Shown here: positions 7,389 to 16,112 of the stretch, one piece after another | Numbering within the stretch: position 1 is the first letter of the stretch | Layout of the letters: each line of letters opens with the position of its first letter | Assembly: GCA_018302705.1 (NCBI GenBank) | Contig: JAGVZI010000008.1 | Coordinates: forward strand, 1-39,816 | Direction: 5' to 3' | DNA from: Candidatus Woesearchaeota archaeon | GTDB lineage: Archaea; Nanobdellota; Nanobdellia; SCGC-AAA011-G17; ARS1403 | DNA length: 39,816 nt | The notes under the pieces: generated by a model | Told to the model about the DNA's origin: nothing | Databases searched by the model: none | The model's input: the letters and a program-made list of their open reading frames with translations, nothing else | Program-made: the position numbers and the translations under genes

Positions 7389-8148
7389 TTAAAGGCCCCT
7401 CCACATATCCCAATTTACTCATCTGATCTTGATCTATTTTCACTGAAGAAAGTTTTTTAAGAGCGCTGAAACACGCCTGCAATAAATTTATTTTTACTTT
7501 AGTCTGGCCGAAGGTTTTTGAATAGATATCCTTAATTCCTGCCAATGCAAGCATCTTCTTGCATTCATTTTCCACACAAAGCCCTGTGCCATTAGGGGCG
7601 GGCATTAATCTAATTCTGACTGAGCCGCATTTACCATCGACGGCAAACGGGATGGAATTGGGTGCTGGTTGCCCTTCCCATGAGCCGCATCCGCGAACAA
7701 TCTTAATTATATTCAGTTTTGCTTGCCTTAATGCCTTCTCCCTTGCAGGCATTGTTTCCTTTGCCTTTCCTCTCCCCAATCCGACGTAACCATCCTTATT
7801 CCCTACGACAATCATTGCTGAAAACTTTGGCTTGTTCCCCTCTTTTGTTTTCTTTTGCGTCTGCCTCCATATGTTTCTCTTGCCCCCTCCGAATTTCCCC
7901 TTTGATTGACCGATATTAATAAATTCTGACTCCAGATTTTGGAGCAGCGCGTCGATAATTTCGGACTCAAGAATCTTTTTCCCAGAACCTATTACCTCTT
8001 CCATCAACTTTATTTCCCCTGATTTTACTTTCCTTCCAAGTTCTGTCTTCGGCTTCCATGCTTCTTTATCAAAGCTTTTTTTTGCTATTCCTCTCGGAAG
8101 ATCTTCCTTTAGTTTTCCTTTTCTTAATTGTTTTTCTGCACCTACCAT
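7360..8148 (-). CDS. rps5: Small-subunit ribosomal protein uS5
   Basis: This 262-residue protein takes part in decoding accuracy and mRNA unwinding on the 30S subunit. The N-terminal 100 residues carry the archaeal extension and the start of the double-stranded-RNA-binding domain (KPKFSAMIVVGNKDGYVGLG, then RGKAKETMPAREKALRQAK). The C-terminal ribosomal S5 fold has VRIRLMPAPNGTGLCVENECKKMLALAGIKDIYSK. It overlaps uL18 by 7 bp and uL30 by 29 bp. Confidence 0.96.
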   Translation of the reverse strand: MVGAEKQLRKGKLKEDLPRGIAKKSFDKEAWKPKTELGRKVKSGEIKLMEEVIGSGKKILESEIIDALLQNLESEFINIGQSKGKFGGGKRNIWRQTQKKTKEGNKPKFSAMIVVGNKDGYVGLGRGKAKETMPAREKALRQAKLNIIKIVRGCGSWEGQPAPNSIPFAVDGKCGSVRIRLMPAPNGTGLCVENECKKMLALAGIKDIYSKTFGQTKVKINLLQACFSALKKLSSVKIDQDQMSKLGYVEGPLNGKEESSSN

Positions 8149-8627
8149 TTTTCCTTTAATATTTTCTCCTTTACTTCCTTAAACCCCTCTTTGCTTTCTA
8201 TTCTTTTTTCCACCGGGAGTATTTCCTTAGAATGCGGGATGCTTAAACCAGTTTCTGTTGCTGTTGCGCCTTTTAATGCGGCATATAAAACTGAGCCTTT
8301 AACAGCCCTGCTTAAGCCAAGATCTAAAACTGCTTCTTTTACATTCCTTGATTTCGCTTTTAAGCCGAATATTAAACCTGTGAGATAAGCAGAAGACAAG
8401 TTTCCATTGTGTTGCTTCCAACCAAACTTTTTGAGCTGATTTGAGTGCGAAGAAAATAAGATTTTATCCCCATTAGCTGCATAATTAACTAATTGCAATT
8501 GGACATTCCTTAGTGATTTTCTAATTACTAACCTTAGCTTTCTTGACTTCAATAATAATAAGCGTTTTTTATAATCTGTTTTCCCTTCGATTTTCCTTCT
8601 GTACAGCTTTATTTTATTTTTATCCAT
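8142..8627 (-). CDS. rpl18: Large-subunit ribosomal protein uL18
   Basis: This 161-residue protein binds 5S rRNA in the central protuberance of the 50S subunit. It shows YRRKIEGKTDYKKRLLLLKSRK, VNYAANGDKILFSSHSNQLKKFGW and AYLTGLIFGLKAK of the archaeal type, followed by LDLGLSRAVKGSVLYAALKG. The C-terminal extension is shorter than in eukaryotic L5. It overlaps both neighbours by 7 to 8 bp. Confidence 0.95.
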   Translation of the reverse strand: MDKNKIKLYRRKIEGKTDYKKRLLLLKSRKLRLVIRKSLRNVQLQLVNYAANGDKILFSSHSNQLKKFGWKQHNGNLSSAYLTGLIFGLKAKSRNVKEAVLDLGLSRAVKGSVLYAALKGATATETGLSIPHSKEILPVEKRIESKEGFKEVKEKILKEKW

Positions 8628-9078
8628 TTTTCTTTTTTAAAACCTCGCTTTCCTGCAGATAAACCCTGATATGCCTTTTGTTCCTGAAGAACCCCCCTTT
8701 TGCTTTGGCCATCATATCCCTAAATGAATTATTGTCTATAAGATTTTTTTCTTTTAGCGACCTTAAAAATGCTCTTTGGGTTCTTATCTTAGCAATCCAA
8801 ACTTTTTTCCTTGGCATCCTTGCTGTCTTCTTCCCTTTTCTTGACCCCTGGCCGCTTCTTAAGCCCTTTCTTTTCTTCAGCTTTATTTTTCTAGCCCTTG
8901 CTTTTGATTGCTGCGGGAGCTTTTTCAGCTTTATTATTTTTAACCGTATCAACGACCTTATATCTGACTTCGTTATTGCCTCTTTTATCTCACCCAGCTT
9001 TTCCGGATCAAACCATATCTTTCCAGTTCCAACTTTCAAAATTTGTGCTGCAATCCTGCGCTGTGTTTTTAATTTCAT
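8620..9078 (-). CDS. rpl19e: Large-subunit ribosomal protein eL19
   Basis: This 152-residue all-helical protein of archaeal and eukaryotic 50S subunits begins MKLKTQRRIAAQILKVGTGK and has IWFDPEKLGEIKEAITKSDIR, RKGLRSGQGSRKGKKTARMPRKK and the MMAKAKGGFFRNKRHI motif near the end. It lies between eL32 (4-bp overlap of start and stop) and uL18, the standard archaeal order. Confidence 0.95.
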   Translation of the reverse strand: MKLKTQRRIAAQILKVGTGKIWFDPEKLGEIKEAITKSDIRSLIRLKIIKLKKLPQQSKARARKIKLKKRKGLRSGQGSRKGKKTARMPRKKVWIAKIRTQRAFLRSLKEKNLIDNNSFRDMMAKAKGGFFRNKRHIRVYLQESEVLKKKNG

Positions 9079-9581
9079 CCTTGCCTAGATTCTCCCTTAG
9101 ATTCTTCCTGATGTTTTTCAGGCTCTGACTTTTTTTCTTCCTGTTTTTTCTTTTCGGTTTCCTTCACGGCCTTTTCTTTTGATTTTTTCTTGTCTGTTCT
9201 CCTCTTTTTTTTCTCCTGCCGCTTCTTTTCCATGGATTCATTTGCCTTGCTGATAAACTCGTCGATGTTTTTAATGTTTAAAACATTTAATTTCAGCTCC
9301 CCTGCTCTTTTTAATATTTCGAGCTTCTTTTTTAATCCTAACTTCGACGACAATAATATGGACGGCTTTGCATTTACCAAATCCTTAATGCCCTCAATAA
9401 AAGTCGTGCTCGGTATTCTTTCTTTTCTTGGAGCCCTGAATCCCTGCGAGGGTTTTTTTATGTGGCCTGCCTTGTTTAACCTAAGCTTTGAATGAATGCC
9501 ACGCGGCCTTCTCCATTTTACTCTTAACCTTTTCCTGCTTATATTCTGCCTTACAAAGTTTGGTTTCATTTTTGATCCCAT
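9075..9581 (-). CDS. rpl32e: Large-subunit ribosomal protein eL32 with charged tail
   Basis: The first 120 residues are eL32: FVRQNISRKRLRVKWRRPRG, then IHSKLRLNKAGHIKKPSQGFRAPRKER, and KLNVLNIKNIDEFISKANES. From about residue 115 to 168 the chain becomes a run of K, E, R and S, probably disordered and rRNA-contacting. This tail is longer than in the homologues I know. The gene is 1 bp after uL6 and overlaps eL19 by 4 bp. Confidence 0.93.
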   Translation of the reverse strand: MGSKMKPNFVRQNISRKRLRVKWRRPRGIHSKLRLNKAGHIKKPSQGFRAPRKERIPSTTFIEGIKDLVNAKPSILLSSKLGLKKKLEILKRAGELKLNVLNIKNIDEFISKANESMEKKRQEKKKRRTDKKKSKEKAVKETEKKKQEEKKSEPEKHQEESKGESRQG

Positions 9582-9582
9582 C

Positions 9583-10131
9583 TTATTCTATCTCTTTACC
9601 TGCTTTTGAAAATATATAACAGCCGTCTTGAAAGATACGCTTATCAAATCCGGTTCTGCGCGTTGCTAGCTCTATATTGGCTGCTGATTGCCCTACTTCT
9701 TCCTTATCATACCCTGAAACAATAATTATATCCCCTTCTACTTTCACTTCCACACCCTTAGAGATTTTAGCTTTTCTCGGCGTTTTCTCCCCCATAAAAT
9801 TGCTTATCATTACTTTATCTTTTTCAACTGTGACTTTCATCGGGAAATGCCCAGAGCATATTTTTAACTTGTAATCAAAACCACTTTTTACCCCCCTGAG
9901 CAGATTATTTATATGGGCGGAATATGTACCGAGCATAGTCTTTTCCCTTTTAGTGGCATTCTCAGCCAGCAAAATTATTTTATTACCCTCGCGAGCCAAT
10001 TTAAATTTTGGATATGAGAAAAGCCTTGAATTTTCTCCTCTTGGCCCCTTGACTATTACCCCTTTTCCATCTATTTTAACTTCCACATCTTCAGGGATCC
10101 CCACTTCCTTCTTTAGCTCCTTGATTTTCAT
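9583..10131 (-). CDS. rpl6: Large-subunit ribosomal protein uL6
   Basis: This 182-residue protein near the sarcin-ricin loop and factor-binding site of the 50S subunit consists of two related alpha/beta domains. Family segments include VEVKIDGKGVIVKGPRGENSR, AHINNLLRGVKSGFDYKLKI, CSGHFPMKVTVEKD and the C-terminal IELATRRTGFDKRIFQDGCYI. It shares one base with the stop of uS8 and is followed by eL32, as in other archaea. Confidence 0.96.
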   Translation of the reverse strand: MKIKELKKEVGIPEDVEVKIDGKGVIVKGPRGENSRLFSYPKFKLAREGNKIILLAENATKREKTMLGTYSAHINNLLRGVKSGFDYKLKICSGHFPMKVTVEKDKVMISNFMGEKTPRKAKISKGVEVKVEGDIIIVSGYDKEEVGQSAANIELATRRTGFDKRIFQDGCYIFSKAGKEIE

Positions 10132-10523
10132 TAGTAGATATAAGCCAGCAGCTTGCCTCCAACATTTTTTATTTTAGCTTCTTCATTCGTCATCATTCCT
10201 TTTGAAGTTGAAACTATGATCAGGCCGAAGCCTTTAGCAGGAAGATATCTCCTTTCAAATTTTTCAAACTCGTCTTTTTTTACATTAAACCTTGGCTTTA
10301 TAACGCCGCATTTGTTGATTCTCCCAAGCAGGTTTAGATTCAATAATTCACCCCTTGTTGTTTTTGTGATCTTGTACTCCCCAATATAATTATAATGATT
10401 CATGATATCAAGCACTTTCCTTATTATCTTTGATGAGGGATAAATGGAAACCTCTGTCTTACCCGCTATTTCATAGGACTGTATTTTTGATATTGCATTA
10501 GCTAAAGCATCATTGCTCGCCAT
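10131..10523 (-). CDS. rps8: Small-subunit ribosomal protein uS8
   Basis: This 130-residue protein binds helix 21 of 16S rRNA. It shows MASNDALANAISKIQSYEIAG at the start, IGEYKITKTTRGELLNLNLLGRIN, and the C-terminal AKGFGLIIVSTSKGMMTNEEA signature. The frame is open a few codons further, but the start at 10523 is chosen because a strong Shine-Dalgarno sequence (TTAGGAGGT) lies upstream and the longer form would overlap uS14. Confidence 0.95.
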   Translation of the reverse strand: MASNDALANAISKIQSYEIAGKTEVSIYPSSKIIRKVLDIMNHYNYIGEYKITKTTRGELLNLNLLGRINKCGVIKPRFNVKKDEFEKFERRYLPAKGFGLIIVSTSKGMMTNEEAKIKNVGGKLLAYIY

Positions 10524-10524
10524 T

Positions 10525-10755
10525 TTAATAGTACCTCCTAAAGCCAATTTTTACTGCGATCTCCCTGAAGCACTGCCTGCACAAATTTAATTTATATTTG
10601 CTTATATGCGCGCCATATCTCCCGCAACGCTTGCACTTCCTGGACCCTGAACCAAAACCTTTCTTTTTTGGCTGGTTGTGCTTCTTGAATTTAGCTAATT
10701 TCACCGGCTTAGCTTTCAACTGCTTGAAAATTTTTGTATAACTTTTCGATGTCAT
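10525..10755 (-). CDS. rps14: Small-subunit ribosomal protein uS14, zinc-binding form
   Basis: This protein has 76 residues from the ATG at 10755 (an upstream ATG in the same frame at 10767 would overlap uL5). It belongs to the zinc-bearing class: [28 protein letters not shown] gives the C-x2-C and C-x2-C pairs near residues 40-58. It ends in the typical IGFRRYY. Gaps to uL5 and uS8 are one base each. Confidence 0.95.
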   Translation of the reverse strand: MTSKSYTKIFKQLKAKPVKLAKFKKHNQPKKKGFGSGSRKCKRCGRYGAHISKYKLNLCRQCFREIAVKIGFRRYY

Positions 10756-10756
10756 T

Positions 10757-11260
10757 TTAATCCGCAATTTTTGTATTGAACTTTGTTTTCAGAAACTCGA
10801 TTGTTTCTTCCTTTGATATTAGATGCCTTTGTGGGATTTTCATTTTTTTAACTGACCTTCTTTTTACTCTAAATCCTCGCCTTTCTAGGGTAACGGTCAC
10901 CCCCAACCCTATAATGCCTATGTCAAGATCGTATTTTGCACCCGGAATCTCGATATACTCCGGAATACCGAATGAAAACTCTCCATTTCCGATTTTTTTG
11001 ATACTTAATTTGTTTCCAACTGCCTGGAGCATTTTTTCAATAACTTTGTCTTGGTTCTTTCTCACAGTTACTTTTGCTCCTATTGTCATGCCAGGCCTTA
11101 CGCCCCATGTTGGAAGCCTTCTCTTTGCAATTGTTGCTACTGGTTTTTGAGCTGTTAAAGTCTGCAACAACTTCACTGCCTTATCCAGTTTGCTTCCTGC
11201 CTCTCCTGTACCTATATTGAATGTTATTTTCTCTATCCTTATTTCCTTCATAGCGTTCAT
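10757..11260 (-). CDS. rpl5: Large-subunit ribosomal protein uL5
   Basis: This 167-residue protein binds 5S rRNA and contacts the P-site tRNA in the 50S subunit. Characteristic archaeal segments are [55 protein letters not shown] and [15 protein letters not shown]. The ATG at 11260 overlaps the eS4 stop as ATGA; a second in-frame ATG three codons on (11251) is also possible. Confidence 0.95.
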   Translation of the reverse strand: MNAMKEIRIEKITFNIGTGEAGSKLDKAVKLLQTLTAQKPVATIAKRRLPTWGVRPGMTIGAKVTVRKNQDKVIEKMLQAVGNKLSIKKIGNGEFSFGIPEYIEIPGAKYDLDIGIIGLGVTVTLERRGFRVKRRSVKKMKIPQRHLISKEETIEFLKTKFNTKIAD

Positions 11261-11952
11261 TTTTCAGATAATGTAATAATTGGCTTTGTTTTTCCGACCA
11301 AGAAAACACAATTCTTTGGAAGATTTATCCTCCTATCTTCTATGCTAACTGTAATGTGCTTGTTTAACGGAGGATTTTCATAAACCTCTTCTATGCAAGC
11401 GGTTTTTCCGATATTCTTTCCTTTTATTATATACACTGTATTGCCTTTTTCAAAACTTATTTTGTCTTTAACCTTATTATCTTCTATTAACAGCACATCA
11501 TTGGCTCTGCAATTATCTTTCTCAACCAGCAAATTAAACCCGTTATGGAAATTCAGCTGAAGCTTGTTGCCTTTAAGCCTTGTTTTTTTAATAACCTTGT
11601 ACAACAGGATGTTTGATTCTGCCTTGCTTACTTCTCTAAAAATTAACTTGCCACGCTTGTTCAATAAAATCCTGTAGCAATTATCTGCAAACTCTATGAC
11701 GTCAAACAGGCCTGCCTGAAACTTAATATCGGTAACTGGCTTTTTATTAACCAATATTTTCCTTTGATTTATGACCTGCTTTGCTTCCCTTGCAGTCCTT
11801 ACTTGAGAGAGAATTTTAAGAATCAATCCTATTGGCATGGAGTTTTCCAACTTGTGCGGACCAGGGTTCGACCTAATAATAAAAGTATGCTCCTTCCTTT
11901 TTATCGGCCATGATTTCGGAGCTGCAATGGACTTAAGATGACGCTTTGACAT
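11257..11952 (-). CDS. rps4e: Small-subunit ribosomal protein eS4
   Basis: This 231-residue protein contains an S4-type RNA-binding motif followed by a KOW motif. The start MSKRHLKSIAAPKSWPIKRK and SNPGPHKLENSMPIGLILK are diagnostic, with the S4 fold around residues 45-100 and KOW (KGNTVYIIKGKNIGKTACIE) near 170-190. It overlaps the uL24 end by 20 bp and sits between uL24 and uL5, as in other archaea. Confidence 0.95.
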   Translation of the reverse strand: MSKRHLKSIAAPKSWPIKRKEHTFIIRSNPGPHKLENSMPIGLILKILSQVRTAREAKQVINQRKILVNKKPVTDIKFQAGLFDVIEFADNCYRILLNKRGKLIFREVSKAESNILLYKVIKKTRLKGNKLQLNFHNGFNLLVEKDNCRANDVLLIEDNKVKDKISFEKGNTVYIIKGKNIGKTACIEEVYENPPLNKHITVSIEDRRINLPKNCVFLVGKTKPIITLSEK

Positions 11953-12340
11953 TTTTACCTTGTTTTCTTTGTATTACCCTCTGCCTCCTTTTGTCTTCTA
12001 AATTCAAACTGGTTATAATCAAATTAGATGGATGCAACGGGTAGAAAACTTTTGAACCACCCCTCTTAGTAATTTGGACGCCCTCTACATATACCCTGGT
12101 TTTTTTTAAAAATACTTTTTCTATTTTCCCTATATGGTTTTTAAAATTGCCTCGGACTACTTTTACTGTGTCCCCTTTTTTTAAAGGGATGCTTCTAGTA
12201 TTGTATTTTTTCATAAGATCTTTTGATAAATGAGCTGACATGAATCTGTGCTTAATATGAAGAGGAGCATTGTGCATATATTTTCTCTGCTTTCTTCTTT
12301 GCCTGCTTGATTTCCACTTAATTGAAAAATTTCTTTTCAT
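11933..12340 (-). CDS. rpl24: Large-subunit ribosomal protein uL24
   Basis: This early-assembly protein of the 50S subunit has 135 residues from the ATG at 12340. It shows FSIKWKSSRQRRKQRKYMHNAPLH and the KOW motif IPLKKGDTVKVVRGNFKNHIGK. The open frame extends seven codons further upstream, but that start would overlap uL14, so MKRNFSIKW is preferred. Confidence 0.95.
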   Translation of the reverse strand: MKRNFSIKWKSSRQRRKQRKYMHNAPLHIKHRFMSAHLSKDLMKKYNTRSIPLKKGDTVKVVRGNFKNHIGKIEKVFLKKTRVYVEGVQITKRGGSKVFYPLHPSNLIITSLNLEDKRRQRVIQRKQGKNVKASS

Positions 12341-12341
12341 C

Positions 12342-12743
12342 TTACACCACAATGGAGGCAATTTTTGCTATGCCCGACCATCGTTCAACTGCCTCTTTTG
12401 CAACCGGCCCCTTGATAAACGTGCCTTTTGGATTGCCTTTTTCATCTTTCAACACAACAGCTGCATTGCTTTCAAATTTTACCCTCATGCCGTCGTGCCT
12501 CCTGTATTCTTTTTTTTGCCTGACTATGATCGCATACACTTTCTGCTTCCTCATTGACGGAATCCCGATTTTGACGACAGCAGTTACAAGGTCGCCTACG
12601 CCTGCAGCTGACCTGCGCCCTTTTCCTGTCTTGTGACCCCTTACAGCAATTATATGTAAAATCTTGGCTCCTGAGTTATCACAGGCTTCCAATTCTGTGT
12701 GTACCTGCAATGCCCTTGTTATGTTTGATTTACTTGCTTTCAT
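12342..12743 (-). CDS. rpl14: Large-subunit ribosomal protein uL14
   Basis: This 133-residue protein lies at the subunit interface. It shows the family signature around DNSGAKILHIIAVRGHKTGKG, then GDLVTAVVKIGIPSMRKQKV and KGTFIKGPVAKEAVERWSGIAKIASIVV at the end. It overlaps uS17 by 14 bp and is followed after one base by uL24. Confidence 0.96.
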   Translation of the reverse strand: MKASKSNITRALQVHTELEACDNSGAKILHIIAVRGHKTGKGRRSAAGVGDLVTAVVKIGIPSMRKQKVYAIIVRQKKEYRRHDGMRVKFESNAAVVLKDEKGNPKGTFIKGPVAKEAVERWSGIAKIASIVV

Positions 12744-13002
12744 TTTTTATGATTATGAAGTGTTTTGTCTTGCTTATCGGCCTGCATTCCTGTATTATCA
12801 CTTTATCACCCTCCTCTAATTCTATGCCTTCTGGAATATGGGCCATGACGCTGCTCTTTCTCTTTTCATATCTTTCATATTTTTTCAGATAGAGCCTTCT
12901 TTCCCATGCAACTTTTGCAGTCTTTTGCATTCTTCTAGATATGACTATCCCTGAAAATGTTCTCCCGTGCGGGTTTATTCTCTTTCTTGATTTTTTTTTC
13001 AT
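12730..13002 (-). CDS. rps17: Small-subunit ribosomal protein uS17
   Basis: This is a 90-residue OB-fold 16S rRNA-binding protein. Its segments RTFSGIVISRRMQKTAKVAWER, KSSVMAHIPEGIELEEGDKVIIQECRPISKTKHFI match the archaeal form when read across their natural breaks. It overlaps the Rpp29 gene by 4 bp and uL14 by 14 bp. Confidence 0.94.
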   Translation of the reverse strand: MKKKSRKRINPHGRTFSGIVISRRMQKTAKVAWERRLYLKKYERYEKRKSSVMAHIPEGIELEEGDKVIIQECRPISKTKHFIIIKNESK

Positions 13003-13271
13003 TTTAACGCCCTTTTAATCCTGTCTTCCGGCCTGCCTACCAAGACGCTGCCGTTAATTTCAATATTCTCACTGTTGATTTTCATCTTGAATATGCATTG
13101 TGATTTGATGATTTTTTTTCCATCATCCAATATAAACATGTTTTTTGTTTCATCTGAAATTTTTCCCCTCACCCCTACGAGTGATTTGTTTTTTGAACCC
13201 ATTATCTCTATTTCTGACCCGATCAGTTCATATTTCACGAATTTCTTTTCATTCAATTTCTTTTCATTCAT
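12999..13271 (-). CDS. rnp1: Ribonuclease P protein component 1 (Rpp29/Pop4)
   Basis: This 90-residue protein subunit of RNase P trims 5' leaders of tRNA precursors. The Sm-like barrel is seen in KYELIGSEIEIMGSKNKSLVGVRGKISDE and MFILDDGKKIIKSQCIFKMKI, ending GRPEDRIKR. The place between SUI1 and uS17 is where archaea keep rnp1. It is relevant to this window because the tRNA genes further on are only 2 nt apart and need precise 5' trimming. Confidence 0.92.
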   Translation of the reverse strand: MNEKKLNEKKFVKYELIGSEIEIMGSKNKSLVGVRGKISDETKNMFILDDGKKIIKSQCIFKMKINSENIEINGSVLVGRPEDRIKRALK

Positions 13272-13585
13272 TGTATCTGGATTGAATCCGGATTGAACCC
13301 TAGTTTAATGAGCTCTCCTTTTACCTGGTGCGCATGATCTCCCTGCAGTTCTATTTTGTTGTTTTTCACTGTGCCTCCGCAGGCAAATTTCGATTTTAAT
13401 TTTTTGCCGAGATCTTTTATGTTGACTTCCTTTTTGTTTATCCCTTCAATCAATGTAGTGATTCTAACCCCTCTCCTAGACCCTTTCTTTACTCTCTTTA
13501 TTGTTATAATCTGCGTTTCTTTTGTGATGCTCTCCCAAACACCAAGCTCTTTGGGCAACCCAGTTATTGGATCTATCTCAGGCAT
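13268..13585 (-). CDS. sui1: Translation initiation factor aIF1 (SUI1)
   Basis: aIF1 helps start-codon selection on the 30S subunit. It has 105 residues from MPEIDPITGLPKELGVWESI. The SUI1 domain shows KKGSRRGVRITTLIEG and KLKSKFACGGTVKNNKIELQGDH. The frame is open 12 codons further upstream (13621), but this ATG gives the family's usual start and lies behind AGGGAGGG. It overlaps rnp1 by 4 bp and follows uL29. Confidence 0.93.
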   Translation of the reverse strand: MPEIDPITGLPKELGVWESITKETQIITIKRVKKGSRRGVRITTLIEGINKKEVNIKDLGKKLKSKFACGGTVKNNKIELQGDHAHQVKGELIKLGFNPDSIQIQ

Positions 13586-13592
13586 ATCTTTC

Positions 13593-13802
13593 TTATTTCC
13601 CTCCCTGTACTTGTGTTTCATACTTTTGCAATAGCATTTTTATCCTTGCAATTGTTTTTTTAACTGCCCTGATTTTTCCAGGGTTTTCCGAAGGCGTGCC
13701 TGTTGATACCTGCGAATTATACTTCATCAGCTCTTTCTTCAGCTCTTCAAGCATTTTTTTTAATTCAGTTATGTTTGTTTTTTTCAAATCTCTCTTCTTC
13801 AT
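13593..13802 (-). CDS. rpl29: Large-subunit ribosomal protein uL29
   Basis: This is a 69-residue helical hairpin near the peptide exit site. It shows NITELKKMLEELKKELMKYN and NPGKIRAVKKTIARIKMLL, the two helices of uL29. It overlaps uS3 by 4 bp and precedes aIF1, the normal archaeal order. Confidence 0.94.
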   Translation of the reverse strand: MKKRDLKKTNITELKKMLEELKKELMKYNSQVSTGTPSENPGKIRAVKKTIARIKMLLQKYETQVQGGK

Positions 13803-14503
13803 TTTGTTTCCTTCTTTATTCTTGCTTTTCTTATTATCTCAATTTCGTCTTCTGGTTTAGCTTCTTGTGTCTGTTGTATCTGCTTAACCTCTTGTAGCTG
13901 CTCCCCAGAAGTTTTGAAAATGATTCTATCGGGAAGACTAACTGTTTTCGGCATTATACTGACCGATATCCCGATGGCTCCTACTTTTAAATACGCAGTT
14001 GACTCTCCCCTTATTACCTGCGTATCTGAAACATGACCGCATTTTTTCAAATATCCCTCTACAAATCTCCATGATCTTGATCTTGCACTCGGTATTTTTC
14101 CTGAAAGGACTATCTCTGCTCCCATCGCTCCAGCATCCATTATTGACTGCAATGTTTTGTAGCCGATGGATTTAAAACTTTTAGAGCCAAACTTCTCCAA
14201 TGAGTATGCCATTTTTTCTGCGATTGACTGGGCATCCAAGAAAGGATTCTCAACCTCCCCAATTTCAATCTGCGGGTTTTCCAAGCTATATTTATTTTTT
14301 AACACGGTAGTTAGCTTCTTAATGTTTTCACCTTTTCTGCCGACGATCAACCCTGGACGGGTAGTGTATATTGTAATCTTATCTCCGAGCGGGGTTTTTT
14401 GTATTGTTGTATGGCTGTAACCTGTTTTCATAAATTTTTTAGCTATGAACTCGCGTATCTTGAACTCCTTCATTTTTTGAAGCAAAATATTTCTTTCCAT
14501 CAT
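13799..14503 (-). CDS. rps3: Small-subunit ribosomal protein uS3
   Basis: This 234-residue protein sits at the mRNA entry site. The N-terminal KH domain includes TTIQKTPLGDKITIYTTRPGLIVGRKG with its GRKG turn (around residue 55). The C-terminal domain has GAEIVLSGKIPSARSRSWRF and AYLKVGAIGISVSIMPKT. The tail is rich in Q, E and K. It overlaps uL22 and uL29 by 4 bp each. Confidence 0.96.
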   Translation of the reverse strand: MMERNILLQKMKEFKIREFIAKKFMKTGYSHTTIQKTPLGDKITIYTTRPGLIVGRKGENIKKLTTVLKNKYSLENPQIEIGEVENPFLDAQSIAEKMAYSLEKFGSKSFKSIGYKTLQSIMDAGAMGAEIVLSGKIPSARSRSWRFVEGYLKKCGHVSDTQVIRGESTAYLKVGAIGISVSIMPKTVSLPDRIIFKTSGEQLQEVKQIQQTQEAKPEDEIEIIRKARIKKETK

Positions 14504-14985
14504 TTTTGTTTTTTTCCTGCTGTTTTTTCGCCTGCTGATTTCATTGCTGATTTTATTTCTTCCAAGACAATTTTTACGTGGGTCCTTTTTGTTTTCACTC
14601 TTCTATGCCTGCCAAAGTGCCAGCTCCTCGACGCCTGGTTAGCGATCATCTCTCTTATTTTGAATGGTGCTGATAACCCATTGCTCTCTGCATTTGATTC
14701 TGCACTTTTTAGGACTGCTAAGATATATGACGAGGCTTTTTGAGGATACCTTCCTGATGCTATCCTTCCTGATTTGTGGCCGACGCCGTGCAAATACCTC
14801 TTGTAAGGAACAGGACATTTTTTATCTATAACTAGTTCAAGAATTTTTTTGCCTTTATCCGATGTTTTTCCCCTTAGCAGATTGCATATTTCCACAGAAT
14901 GCCTTGTTGATATCGGCAATGATTTTGCTGCTGCTATCGCCCTGATTGGGGTTGCTGTTGTTGCTGTTGTTTCTGGCTTATCCAT
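14500..14985 (-). CDS. rpl22: Large-subunit ribosomal protein uL22
   Basis: This 161-residue protein lines the peptide exit tunnel. It shows LPISTRHSVEICNLLRGKT, the KKCPVPYKRYLHGVGHKSG segment of archaeal uL22 and the tunnel loop ending SRSWHFGRHRRVKTKRTHVKIVLEE read in two parts. A short threonine/alanine-rich leader (residues 1-20) precedes the family core. It lies one base after uS19. Confidence 0.95.
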   Translation of the reverse strand: MDKPETTATTATPIRAIAAAKSLPISTRHSVEICNLLRGKTSDKGKKILELVIDKKCPVPYKRYLHGVGHKSGRIASGRYPQKASSYILAVLKSAESNAESNGLSAPFKIREMIANQASRSWHFGRHRRVKTKRTHVKIVLEEIKSAMKSAGEKTAGKKQK

Positions 14986-14986
14986 T

Positions 14987-15367
14987 TTATCTCACTGAAA
15001 CCGCTGCACTTGATTTTGTTGCACCAATACCTGGTGCTGAGTGCTTAACACTTTTTCTCGTTAATACAAATTCGCCTATATAATGCCCCAGCATGTCTGC
15101 CTCTATTTTCAGAGGGAGGAATTCTTTCCCGCTATACACGAAAATGCTTTTGCCGACCATTTCCGGGATAATAATTGTGGTCCTTAAATGCGTCTTAACC
15201 GGTTTTGAAGAAATCTTTAGCTTGTGCAGGAATTTTTTCTGTTCTGGGTTTAAGCCGCGGATCAAGGATCTTCTTTGCCTTGATGGAAGCAATGAAGCGA
15301 ACTCTTTAATACTTAGATTTTTTAATTCGTCCATTGTTTTTCCCCTGTAAACAAAAGTTTGAATCAT
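14987..15367 (-). CDS. rps19: Small-subunit ribosomal protein uS19
   Basis: This 126-residue protein sits in the head of the 30S subunit. Archaeal features are [40 protein letters not shown] and the C-terminal [11 protein letters not shown]-like [21 protein letters not shown]. The gene is 4 bp after uL2. Confidence 0.95.
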   Translation of the reverse strand: MIQTFVYRGKTMDELKNLSIKEFASLLPSRQRRSLIRGLNPEQKKFLHKLKISSKPVKTHLRTTIIIPEMVGKSIFVYSGKEFLPLKIEADMLGHYIGEFVLTRKSVKHSAPGIGATKSSAAVSVR

Positions 15368-15371
15368 CTTC

Positions 15372-16106
15372 TTATTTCTTCCTGCCTGTTCGTCTTGGCC
15401 TTAACATTCCTACCTTTCTTCCTGGAGGAGCATTTTTCGGAGCTATGCTCGAGCTTCTCCCTCCATATGTTGGTCCTCCTCTTCCTGAACCAAATGGATG
15501 ATCTGTCGCATTCATTGCCCCTGCTGCCGTCCTTGGATATAATTTATTGCGGACCTTCATCTTGTAATACGAATTCCCTGCTTTAAATAACGGCTTCTCA
15601 ACCCTGCCTGAGCCCGCTATATTTCCCACTGTTGCCCTGCATTCCTGACTGAACTCCTTTCTTTTTTGCGACGGCAATTTGACTATAACCTTTCCTTTTC
15701 CCTTTGAAATTATCCTTGCAGATACCCCCGATGTTCTTACAAATTTCCCCCGATCACCAGGCTGGTTTTCTATGTTGTGAATTGAAACACCCTCGGGTAT
15801 ATTCTTCAATGGCAATGTATTCCCGGGGTTTGGTGTTGCTAATGATCCCGATAATATTTCCTGATTCAATTTCAATCCTTCTGGCGCGATTATATAACTT
15901 GTTTTATTATCCTCGTATAATATCTTCGCTAAAGGGGCATAATGCCCTGGGCATTTTATTATATCTTTTACTACCCCGCTAACAACGCCTTTTATTTCCT
16001 TTTCATCCAATGAGCGATGCATTGGCTTGGCAACAAACCTATGGCTAGGCGACCTGTATGTTAAACTTCCATGGCCCCGAGCCTGTTGTATTATTCTTTT
16101 TCCCAT
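15372..16106 (-). CDS. rpl2: Large-subunit ribosomal protein uL2
   Basis: This 244-residue protein is essential for peptidyl-transferase centre assembly. It shows [61 protein letters not shown] and the conserved [20 protein letters not shown] near residue 205, whose histidine is the one studied in E. coli L2. It follows the unrecognised 116-residue gene after 6 bp rather than following uL23 directly. Confidence 0.97.
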   Translation of the reverse strand: MGKRIIQQARGHGSLTYRSPSHRFVAKPMHRSLDEKEIKGVVSGVVKDIIKCPGHYAPLAKILYEDNKTSYIIAPEGLKLNQEILSGSLATPNPGNTLPLKNIPEGVSIHNIENQPGDRGKFVRTSGVSARIISKGKGKVIVKLPSQKRKEFSQECRATVGNIAGSGRVEKPLFKAGNSYYKMKVRNKLYPRTAAGAMNATDHPFGSGRGGPTYGGRSSSIAPKNAPPGRKVGMLRPRRTGRKK

Positions 16107-16112
16107 TTTATT

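Noticed and set aside
9075-9250. Charged C-terminal tail of eL32 as a fused separate domain
   Set aside because: It is low-complexity K/E/R sequence without any domain character, as is common in tails of ribosomal proteins.
8678-9495. Phenylalanine-rich plus-strand frames opposite eL19 and eL32
   Set aside because: They come from the complement of lysine-rich codons in ribosomal proteins, not from genes.
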